Shown here: positions 11,667 to 21,090 of the stretch, piece after piece
Position numbering within the stretch: position 1 is the first letter of the stretch
Layout: the number at the start of each line of letters is the position of its first letter
Assembly (NCBI GenBank): GCA_002917075.1
Contig: NTMA01000067.1
Coordinates: 1-64,000, forward strand
Length of the DNA: 64,000 nucleotides
Origin: Hawksworthiomyces lignivorus
Taxonomy: Eukaryota > Ascomycota > Sordariomycetes > Ophiostomatales > Ophiostomataceae
Direction of reading: 5' to 3'
Translations under genes and position numbers: made by a program
Notes under the pieces: model-generated
What the model saw: only the letters and a program-made list of their open reading frames with translations
What the model was told of the DNA's origin: nothing
Databases searched by the model: none

Positions 11667-12510
11667 TTTAATTGGCAATCAGCCGTTATATATAAGTTGT
11701 TCTATGTAATTCCCGGAATGTTTTTGATGCCGTTTGTCGCAGGTTACATTAACCGCTGTGCACAAAGTTTAACTTCAGGACTCTTGCCCGTGGACAATAT
11801 GTTAGCTATGTAAAAAGTCCTCGTGACTTCTAACTAGTAATGAGGATGCTAACTCGTTAGTTGGTAGTTCTGTATATTTGATGCTCTATCATATACTGAT
11901 GTGGTTGAAAGGCAATCGTGGCGGTGATGATGTGTAGCATATGACTAGGGCGGACATGTAGGACCGTACGCTACTGGGATTAAAGTTTCAAGCCCTAGTG
12001 TTTTAGCTATGGAAATATCAAAGGGTGTATTCAATAAGCCTAGTGATTTGAATTATCTATTCTCACAAGTCTGTTTTAAGCCTTCTGTTGCATTGTATGT
12101 GTTTTTACGTTTATATGCCTTCCCTATGTTATCAACGCCTCACACAGTTTTCGTGCAAACGACGTTCCATACGAAGCCAACCCCTTTTAGATGTAAGTAT
12201 CTTCTAATCTAAAGCCACATAGAACCTCTTTGCACTACAATACAAGGCGTCAGAAGTATGAATATGTAACAACATCCCCTTAGATTTATGTCAAGTCAGT
12301 CTGAGTAGAGCCATTGATTAGGAGAGGCCAAAAAGGATATCCTAGAGGGAGGCAGGGCGAGGAGCCCTCTCTATATAGTGCTATATACAGTGTATCACCA
12401 CGGTATTCAAGTGATAGGCATACGGTATCAGCCTACAGGCATGGTATTATATAAGCACTGCTCAACAATTTATTCACCCCAGTTCACTACATACATTAGA
12501 TTATATCGAA
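11667..12510. other. intergenic, no gene seen
   Basis: 844 bp between the convergent gentisate dioxygenase and amidohydrolase genes. Only short open frames (12009-12212 and 12378-12560 on the plus strand) without recognisable motifs. Both genes end into this gap, so it should hold two 3' UTRs. Confidence 0.6.
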
Positions 12511-13703
12511 TTAAGACTTGTGCGGCTTGGTTAACAAAGCTCTGGCGTTGCCATCTCTAATACTCTGAGCCTTCTTTGACCCACCATACTCACTAAATAC
12601 GATATCCACTTCACGGTCGAATGCCAAAGCAGTTTCTGCGGCTCCTGCCCATTTCGTCCACGGCGTATCACTTCCCCACAGAATTCGCGTGTAGTCAACC
12701 CATCGAAGCAGTGCTGGGATGGCAGCCGTCACGGGCCATGGGCCAGCAAGGTCAAAATAGAAGCTCTTAGATAAGATATCTTGTAAATCGGCTGTAGTGA
12801 GGGTGATGTTTGTGTACAGCGGTAACGTCAAGGTGATGCGATCCAGAACCGTGACCAACGCTCCACCGCCATGGGGGATGATCCATTTAACATTGGGAAA
12901 CCTCCTTGGTGTATTGCTTGAGATGAGATCGGAGAACGTCCTGGCAGAGTCGTAGGGAAAATCTAGTTGTGGAGCGGGGTGCACGCGAGATGCGGCAGGT
13001 CTATTCATAGACTGCCACTCAGCTGCTGTAATATTTGGAGCCGTACCATTAGTTTGATACTGGTGAAAGTTGTACTCTGTGCAAGGCGTAGTCGGGTGCT
13101 CAAAGATGGTGATGTTCAATGCATTCAGCTTTTTGTAGACGGGGTCGAGAGCTGGGTCGCCAAAGTAGAGGCCATAGAAGTTGGACATAAATACAACGCC
13201 GTCAGGCTTAGGATTCAGCTTAGTGAAGCTGTAATCAATTTCTGCGAGTGCCGCATCCACATCCGGTAAGGGCAGTGATGCAAAAAACCCAAACCGGGTA
13301 GGATACTTTGCCTTCACCTGAGATGCAAACTCATTCGTGCGACGGGCCAAGTCAATGGCCGCTGCCGTCGCAGACGCTGAAGGAACATTCAAGTACACTC
13401 CAGGGCTAGATATTGACAGGTACGACTTGGTGATGTTCTGAGCATCCATAAACGATAAGTGATCTTCAGCGGTCCATTCCTATTTTTGTGTCAACAATTT
13501 CCATTTATGGTTTTGGCATTAATTAAACCTACCGGAATGCCCGGCATGCCATCGGGACCCGGCAAATGGCCGGCCTTTCTCAAAGCGTCGGCATAGAAGT
13601 CAGGCACAAAATGCGCATGTGTGTCCACCTTGGGAGGTCTGCTGCTTCCAGAGACACTCTTGGTCACACATAGAGCAAGAAAGAAAAGCCTGAATTTCGT
13701 CAT
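12511..13703 (-). CDS. amidohydrolase-2 family decarboxylase with signal peptide
   Basis: Member of the ACMSD-like amidohydrolase family, which includes 6-methylsalicylate, gamma-resorcylate and 2,3-dihydroxybenzoate decarboxylases. Exons 13703-13533 and 13479-12511 give 379 residues. The metal-binding HxH is KVDTHAHFVPDFY (H29, H31). Also present are FGFFASLPLPD, a metal histidine in WIIPHGGG and the active-site aspartate in ILWGSDTPWT, all in family order. Unusually, residues 1-20 (MTKFRLFFLALCVTKSVSGS) look like a cleavable secretory signal directly before the catalytic domain, so the enzyme may act outside the cell or in the secretory pathway. There are possible N-glycosylation sites (NIT, NGT). 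In this block it could remove a carboxylate from a compound such as 6-methylsalicylate before side-chain oxidation; that role is inferred. Confidence 0.85.
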
Positions 13704-14335
13704 TGTGAGTCTCTTTGAATATATTCGCCCAGTGGATGTCTACAAAACTACTAACTAGTGAAGAACAGGAATTATCACTCCTTAATAAACCTGTCTCCCC
13801 TACAAGACTAGTCTCAAGTTCACCGGGTAGTAAAACCACAATGGCTCGAACATGAAGTTTCCCCGGAGTAAGTGAGGGGAAGGTCGGTCCATGAAAGTAA
13901 ATTCCCCGGATTCCCCGGAAACTCCCCATTTTTCTGTTTGATTACTGCTTAATCTCCAAAGACTCTGGACGATCAAAAAAACCTGGAGTATCTAATTAGC
14001 AGATGTATCCGAGCACGAAAATCATGGTCTCAATCTTACTAACCCAAGATGGCTGAATCATTTTATTGTGTTAGGGAGATTACCAAAAAAAAAAAACCAT
14101 TATGTATACACAAACATGCAAAGAACAGAAAGCAATAGCCACAATAACCGAAGATAACAATTAAGATTTATAAATAATAGAGAAGTGTGACTTTCAAGTA
14201 GGTCAGAACTTCGAGGTGAACACACAAACCGTGGTTTACTTAGGTTACGATTTTTCAGTTTATCATTATATTTTAAAACGGCGCCTGTATACAATTATTT
14301 GCATATCAGTAGCTATTTTTTCTATCTGACAGATA
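13704..14335. promoter_or_regulatory. amidohydrolase upstream region with CCCCGGA repeats
   Basis: 632 bp without a gene. TTCCCCGGA-type elements occur at 13859-13867, 13902-13910 and 13911-13919; the last two are in direct tandem. GGGGA at 13876-13880 forms an inverted partner of TCCCC at 13860-13864. The elements lie 156-216 bp upstream of the amidohydrolase start and share the core CCGGGGA (read on the minus strand) with the promoters at 3300 and 5359. A short A-run lies at about 14086-14097. Confidence 0.45.
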
Positions 14336-15456
14336 TTACGCATGTGCTGCCGTGAGTGCTTTCACAGAATCTTCAATGTATTGTAAATTCGCGTCCAAAT
14401 GTTGAAAATAGGGAAAAAGATGTGGTACGCCGAGATACCGCTGGAACTGAACCACATTTCCCGCAGTAACCAGTCGTCGTCCGTATGCCTCGCCCTCATC
14501 ACGCAACATATCTGCCTCAGCTGTCCGTATGAAGGTCTTGCTCAATGATTGAAGATTTGGTGCTTCGAGGACATTGAACCACCACGCTGGGAGACTGTTG
14601 TCTCTTTGCGAGTACTTACTAAACCATTGCATATCCCTCCATGACAAGAAAATATCGTCTTGAAAGTCTGAGAATGACTGGAAAGGCGATTCTTCATAGC
14701 TATTGTACTCTAGTGCATTCGAAGCGACAGGGGAGGTTACCAAACAAAGGCGAAGCGGAATGTTATTGTCTCGAGCTAGATGCTGTACAATGAGACTGAT
14801 GTTGCCGCCTGCAGATATTCCGCCGATGGAGATTGAGTCCGGTTTAATGTTAAGGACCTGTGCAGAATCTCGAGCCTACGAGCAATCATCTATTAGTAGA
14901 GTAGTTGCACTCTTTGACCTATTCATACAAAGACATACCCAGAGAACAGCCAGCCATGCGTCTTCGAAGCATTTTCCTAGTGCAACTTCGGGGCAATGAC
15001 GGTAGTTAACGTCCACGACGGCTACACCGGCACCATCACAAAGCTTTGAGCAAAGCAGTGCCTCAGATCCAAGGTCTCCCAACACAAAGCCACCGCCTGA
15101 TGATAAGAAGTCTTAGCAAGACATATCATGAGCTCAATTCGGTAAACAAACGTACCGTGATAGTTTATGTGCACCGGGAACGGTCCTCTCCCATGTACTT
15201 TGCTATCTGGAGTATAAACCCTTACTATGAGATTACTGCCGTCTTTGCAGACTATGGGATAGTCCTGAACATTCTCCCGGTCGCCAGTATCAATCCAACA
15301 AGGCAGCCGGTACTTCTCAGGGTTTGTTCGCTGCTCCTCGATATCAAAGTCCTGTGGTGGCTTCTTCCCATTTTGCAACATAGAAGCTACCAATTCCTTA
15401 ACTTGGGAATTGTACAGGTCATAAGAGGACGCATGAGATGCTTGCTTGGAAGACAT
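14336..15456 (-). CDS. alpha/beta hydrolase (HSL-type esterase/lactonase)
   Basis: Carboxylester hydrolase of the alpha/beta-hydrolase_3 (hormone-sensitive lipase) group. Exons 15456-15156, 15096-14939 and 14875-14336 give 332 residues. The oxyanion-hole motif HGGGF is rebuilt across the first intron (H100 onward). The nucleophile elbow GISAGGN has Ser174, and a C-terminal GVPHLF supplies the likely catalytic histidine. There is no signal peptide, so it is probably cytosolic. It lies between the gentisate block and the Baeyer-Villiger monooxygenase and could serve either: hydrolysing an aromatic ester, or opening the ester or lactone made by the monooxygenase. The substrate is not determined by sequence. 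Confidence 0.85.
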
Positions 15457-15605
15457 GGTTATCCTTGGTGTTTACGGTCAATTTCGGGACGCTTGGGGTA
15501 GATTACATACCGTCTCGATTTATTATCAAGTCGTGGCGGAATGTACCCAGATCGAACATTAAATGAGGGGCATATTGTATCCGATAGTTCCGGAACATAT
15601 AGGAG

Positions 15606-16745
15606 TTAAGTCCGATCAGCTCCTTTCGAATCCAGCGTCTGGTAGTTAAATACATACACAAAATCATCTACGGTGCCCGCCGCCAATAAGTCTAGTGTGT
15701 TCTGGGGTTGTAGATCTCTTTCACGTAGATGTCTCAGCCTAAGAACGTCCTCTATATGAATAAACTTATCATTGACATTCGGCGCCACTTTCTGCCTCTT
15801 TTTTGAATCTTTTGCCAGTAATTTTGCCTCCAATTCAGTAATCTGACGGTCCTGAAGGGCTAGCGCTCCATTCTTTACGTCTATGGCATTGGTAGTCTTG
15901 TTAATAAGTCGTCGAATTGAATTCGTGACTGCCTCCTTTTGTTCCACTAGAGTTGCGTCTCGACAGACGTCTTTGTTTGAATGGGAAGTGAAAAAAAAAA
16001 TCCCTAGACCGTATCCTTGTTTGTGGTGTTTTTGGCAGTGATTTAGATTGTGTAAGAGTTTTTCGTTGTTTTGACTGGTTTTAATCACGAAGCGATATAG
16101 AAGCACTTGGTGTATAAAAATTGACCAAAGACTTGTTATATTCTACCTACATTGAATAATTGAAGTTGTAAAATTATTTTGTCATACTTTTGAATAACAC
16201 AAAAATGAAATTTTATTTATTTTTTTCACTGTTCTTATTATGTATAGAAAGATTTGTTTTATAATAACGATACCGTGTTTTTAATAATGAAAAGTAACTT
16301 ACATTAAAAGGTTAAGTGACATAAGACGTGTGAACAAGGAGGATAAAAAGCCATACTTTGTTTTATTAGCGTGTAAGTATAACTTCGTTTGTGATATAGC
16401 TTTTGTGACCATTTATTATAAGCAATCGTTACTGATTTAAGTCTTCAGGAGCTGTCTTAGAGAGAAATAGAAACTTTAACCACAAGACTACTATTTTATT
16501 GTTAGTCCAACCTGATCTTGTTGATTTAAATCACCAACCAAAAAATCCTCGCCACAGTAGTGAGGAAAAGATTGTTCTTGAAGAGAGTTGTTAACAAAAA
16601 TCACACATGGAGGAAGGATCCGGTTATTTGTCGAAATACACTTAAGTACAGTGACCCAGCCACGAGCCCCAGATATCCTCACAATCTTTGATTTTTTGTT
16701 AAATTTATCAATAACCAATTCATTTTCCGTTAAGCCTTTACAATG
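15606..16745 (-). pseudogene. decayed pogo/Fot1-like DNA transposase
   Basis: Two fragments on the minus strand look like a DDE transposase of the pogo/Fot1 group. At 16491-16745 the peptide includes KIVRISGARGWVTVLKCIS followed by RILPPCVIFVNNS, the conserved core strand region (compare the family pattern GNREWVT..ECI...G..LPP..IF). At 15606-16106 the peptide ends with SKKRQKVAPNVNDKF then IHIEDVLRLR, like the C-terminal tail. The stretch between is AT-rich with stops, and the N-terminal helix-turn-helix part and terminal inverted repeats were not found. The identification rests on motif resemblance only. Confidence 0.5.
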
Positions 16746-17446
16746 ACTAGTTTCGTTTATATTATAACGACGAGAGAGAGGAATATTATAAACTTCAACG
16801 ATATTAAGATATCATAAAAAAATATATATATATATATTTACTTCCGACGCGTTATTTACACAAAGATTTATAATCATAGTTTGTCTAATGTTTCGAAATT
16901 CGAGGTATCGAGCCGGAAAAAAAAAAAAAAAAAAAATCTTCCATGACTTCCTAAACTTTCGTAGACGTCTGTCAAAAACCAAAAGATACTCTGCCACACG
17001 TATCATTTGTGAGTTGGGGCGTAGCCTAGACTGGCTTGAACAGTAATCCACTTAACTAGAGTATCCTCTAGACTTGGGCCAAGGACCTACAGGTGTGCCG
17101 CGCCTTCGCGATGACTTTGTTGGCCATTTATACGGCGGTGGGGGAGGGGACGGGGATGCAGTGCTTTTTCGCAGCCTTTCGAATACTGAGGCCATTTTCC
17201 ACGTCTCTTTTTGCGTTTTCGATGTCGATTTCGTTATAACCCATTTTCACAAGGGTCTACCGAAAAACAAATAGAAAAAAATGTGTTTTGGTAGAGATTT
17301 TGTTGTTTTTGTGGTTATTGGCGACATAAATTTAGGGGTGAAAATCTGTCTCGAAAGGGGGTAGTTAGACTTACGACGAATCAAATTCGGAGCTTTTCTT
17401 ATAAGTAAAAATCTTATCGATTTTCTACATGTTCTCAACGTAATCG
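16746..17446. other. AT-rich intergenic with poly-A run
   Basis: About 700 bp downstream of the monooxygenase. It includes a run of 21 A at 16917-16937 and a TA repeat near 16823-16840. Short open frames (16812-17051 minus, 17074-17274 plus, 17247-17471 minus) have no recognisable motif. Confidence 0.5.
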
Positions 17447-19546
17447 CTAGTTCGTTTCCTTTCTCAGCCATGGAAAGCTTTCTGGGTTGAAGCCATTGAC
17501 TGTAACACCATTTCCAAGACTGGCATACTTGTTCTTCGTGTTGAAAAAGGCCAAGTCAAAATCCTCCCATCGTACTACACTAACTGTTTGTGCATAATGC
17601 AACATAGTTCCCGGCCAAGGAACAAACACTTTTCCTTTCGAGTTTTTATCTAGATAGAAGATTAGGAGTTGAACGATCACCTAATGCCTCTCACTCTTCA
17701 TAGTAACACTCACACCAGGATCGGCAAGAGCCGGACCAAGCCATATGTGGCATCCGAGACTGGGCCCATTCATTAAACTCTGTTTGAGCTTCATCTCTAA
17801 CGCTGAAGGACCTGATACCATCAATTTGAACACGACGTAGGATCAAAAGAATGTACGAACTGGCCGACTCGATACCAGGATACAGGGACCCAATAACAGG
17901 GCAGATTGGGGGGTTGAAGGCTATTTAATAAATTTAATGTCAGCTTCGCTGGGATCTGAAAAGAGACATAATGTTCTGCAGGCAGGCACTCACCAAAATG
18001 GTTGGGAAATCTCGCGACCAGAGCAGCCATGTAAGACTCCGTGGCTCCTTCTTTGCCCCAATTCTCAGACAAGGAATAGCCGCCTTTCCCAATGATGGGA
18101 AAACGGGGCTCGTAGGATGAATCAAAGCCAGTAGCACAAATAATTGCATCAAGCTCCGTCTCCTGCCCAGATGCATCCACGATGCCCTTTTCCGTCATGC
18201 GCACTATCTGGTTTGTGACCAGACTCATATTCTCCTGCTGGAGCGCGTTCAGATAATGGTCAGCAGGGGTGTGGCGGCGACAACCGATCTCAAATTCAGG
18301 TATCAGCGCGTCCAGAATCTCCTTGTGTTTGATCCTTTTCCTCATATGTTCCAGTGTATCCGCTGCCAGCGTTCTTTGAGCTTCCGAGCCAGTGCACATG
18401 GACTCCAAAAGCGTTGCAAGGATCTTCTCCAACTTCAATCGATGCTCATAGTAGTACTGGGGGTCAGTTTCGAAGCGGATTTGTTCATCCTCGTTATCTA
18501 GAAATAAAATTAAACTTTTGAATCAGACTCTGGGGCCAGATTAAACATACAGTCGCTTTGCACCAAACCGTCAGAAAACTTATGAGGCAACATCCATGCC
18601 GGCGTACGTACGTAATTGACAAGTCTCTCAACGTCTGCGCAGATGATCAGCTCTGGTTCCTGTTGGCATTGCCTAACATGTGGCATAATTTTGGTTAGGG
18701 GCTTACTAGGCTGCAAAGCCGCCACACACTGGACTGCGCTCGCAGCATTGCCGATTACAGCAACGACCTTTCCGCTCAGATCAGCGGAGGTGTCCCAACT
18801 CGCCGTGTGCAGTAACTGGCCTTTGAAGGTATGGAGGCCGTCGATGTCAGGCCATTTCCAGTGATTCAAAACGCCGGTACCTTGTATAAAAATGTCACAT
18901 TCTCGCGTTATACGCTCAGAATGGCCATGGGAAGCTGTTCTCTCAATATCCACTTTCCACGTCGCGGTTTCTTCATGCCACTCTGCGTGGACGCCACGAT
19001 GATTGAAATGCATGTACTTCCGTAGATCATGCTTGTCCGCGACTTTGTTGAGATAGGCTAGTATTTCTGGCGCCGGTGCGTAATACTTCGACCAGCGCGG
19101 GTTCGGTTCCCATGAAAATTGGTACGTGTGAGCAGGCACATCGCACGCACATCTTATGGTGTCAGCTGCCGGTGGGAGAAGCATATGAAGAGAAGAGGTG
19201 AGTTCATACCCTGGATATCGATTTTCGAACCATGTTCCGCCGAGATTAGAGTTTTTCTCATAAATTTCGAGTTCGAAATTTGTTAGTTGTGTTGTTACAT
19301 CATGGGCCAATTGGATGCCGGACATGCTTCGATGCAGTTAATACACAATTCGTGGAGTCTTTCCCTCTTCAGCGTGGATTGTTTGTCTTACCCCGCGCCT
19401 AACATGAGAATTCTTAATTTTCTTGGGACAAATGCGGTGCCTTCGACACGCCCAATTTCCGGCCATTTTTGTGTTGGCAAGCCATTTGCAAGGGGCAAGG
19501 GGTCCTGGGCACCGCCATTAATTTCGGTTGTGGTAGCGGACGGCAT
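17447..19546 (-). CDS. Baeyer-Villiger monooxygenase (flavoprotein, class B)
   Basis: FAD/NADPH enzyme inserting oxygen next to a ketone to give an ester or lactone. Exons 19546-19392, 19326-19210, 19152-18551, 18497-17994, 17920-17714 and 17649-17447 give 595 residues with an intact frame. The FAD fold is RILMLGAGMSGIQ (G50-G55), then NLGGTWFENRYPG joined to CACDVPAHTYQFSW. The class fingerprint FxGxxxHxxxW is FKGQLLHTASW (F200, H206, W210). The NADP fold follows at VVAVIGNAASAVQ. The C-terminal blocks WYKNSKGKVFVPWPGT and VVRWEDF..YASLGNGVTV are typical. The intron 19153-19209 is 57 nt with no stop, so a simple open frame hides it; without it the conserved RYPGCACD is restored. It is divergent from the SDR over 443 bp. 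Natural substrate unknown. Confidence 0.92.
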
Positions 19547-19989
19547 GGTGTCTTCGAGATATGGCTGAATTTTAGTATTCTACATGTACTTAGATAGATG
19601 GCATGAATAATTACTGTTTCTTGGAAAACATGTAAGCCGTATATATGGCATGTGCTGCTACACAACAGTCAAGGGCTCATCTTGGTTTAACCCATTTTGG
19701 GATGTCCTATTTAGGCTCGCGACGTGCGGAAACCCATCCGCCTGGTGTCGGATGCTATGTCCGCCATCGACAAACAGTGGTCCCGGAGTTTGCGGAGGCG
19801 TCCCAGAAAAATATGGGCCTAAGCCGGCATCGTGCCATCCCCCCCCTTTTAAAAAAGAATTAAAATGTGTTTTCAATGACCTTTGGAACCCTACTAATTT
19901 TATTTTGGTACACACTACCTGTTTATTCCCCAACAAAACCCCCGCTCAAGAAGAAGAATAGAGAAAAGGTGGGGAATTAAGGCTTCAGA
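19547..19989. promoter_or_regulatory. bidirectional promoter, monooxygenase / SDR
   Basis: 443 bp between divergent starts. It contains a perfect inverted repeat CATCCG-N8-CGGATG at 19735-19754, that is CCG-N8-CGG, a format used by dimeric Zn2Cys6 proteins. Short open frames across 19645-19961 on both strands overlap this repeat and look non-coding. Confidence 0.45.
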
Positions 19990-20960
19990 ATGGGTCATAC
20001 AAAGTATCAGCTGAATCCGGATTTGGCTGGGCGAGTGATCATGATCACGGGAGCAGGTCGGGGTAAACAATTAGCAGCTAAGCATCCCTTAGCATTTCAA
20101 AACGACTCTTGACTAATCAAAGGCAAGGCATTGGTCAATCAATGGCGACCGCCTTCGCTGAGCAAGGAGCCGAGACTCTCATTTTGGCCGCTTTGGAGGA
20201 AGAAGAGTTAAAGGAAACAGAGAAACTCGTCCTTGCTATTCGTCCTGACTGCCGCGTCTTCTATCGTGCAGTGAATGTTACAAACAAGGAGCAGGTTATG
20301 ACTTTTGTGGAAGACGCCTCCGCTTTTTCGAGGGGCCGCATTGACGTTCTTTGTAGCAATGCGGGTGTTGCTCCGCCGTTAGTCCTCATTGGCGATTCTA
20401 GCCCCGATGACTGGTGGCTTGGGCTGGAAGTCAATCTCAAGGGGTGCTACCTTGCAGCCCGCTATGTGCTTCCTCTCATGCAGAAGCAGAAATTCGGTCG
20501 CATAATCTTTACTTCATCCATTGCTGCAGGTTTGGTTGAGCCTCTGAACTCCAGCTACCAGATCTCTAAATTGGCTGTTACAAGGCTCGCTGACTGCATA
20601 GATGTCGAATACGGGGGTTCCAATATCAAGACATTTGCAGTTCATCCTGGGAGAATTAATACGCGTCTATTGAGGTCTGTGGAGGGTGGTAATGACATCG
20701 ATGGAACAGCTGTATCACAAAGGATGCCAGACCGGCCAGCCGGCCATGACAACATTTCTGGTCTGCAAGACATGTGCATTTTCCTTTTGTCCCAGGAAGC
20801 CGACTTTTTAAGCGGTCGTTGGATCGATGCAACGAAGAGCATTGACGACTTCCGTCGCCAGAAGGACAGAATCATAGAAAAGAACCTCCTTCGAGCTGAA
20901 GTATCAACTGGCTGGGAGCCGGGATACGAAAAGACCTCGCTTTCTAGAAATTTGATATAG
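19990..20960 (+). CDS. short-chain dehydrogenase/reductase
   Basis: NAD(P)-dependent oxidoreductase of the classical SDR family, probably oxidising an alcohol to the ketone used by the neighbouring Baeyer-Villiger enzyme, or the reverse. Exons 19990-20062 and 20128-20960 give 301 residues. The cofactor motif TGAGRGIG is rebuilt across the intron (residues 20-27). NAG follows in LCSNAGVAPP, then the catalytic Ser in FTSSIAAG and Tyr168/Lys172 in SSYQISKLAV. The acceptor GCAAG at 20127 was preferred over AAAG at 20122 because only it restores GIG. The C-terminal extension (about 40 residues after RWIDATKS) is slightly long for the family. Confidence 0.88.
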
Positions 20961-21090
20961 TATACTAGGAGCAAGAGTATGAATTACGGCGTCTAACGAA
21001 AGAAGTATGTGCTTGCAAGTCAGCGACACTGTCATGTAGTATATTGAGATTTATCTAGCTTGGCATGGCTCCATGAAAGTAATGAGTCTT

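Noticed and set aside
13600..13929. 109-codon minus-strand frame upstream of the amidohydrolase
   Set aside because: It overlaps the true first exon in another frame and spans the CCCCGGA repeat region.
16812..17051. 79-codon minus-strand frame with phenylalanine run
   Set aside because: Produced by the poly-A run and TA repeat; no transposase motif could be matched here.
19645..19961. Overlapping open frames on both strands between the monooxygenase and the SDR
   Set aside because: They sit in a bidirectional promoter, overlap each other and show no family motif.
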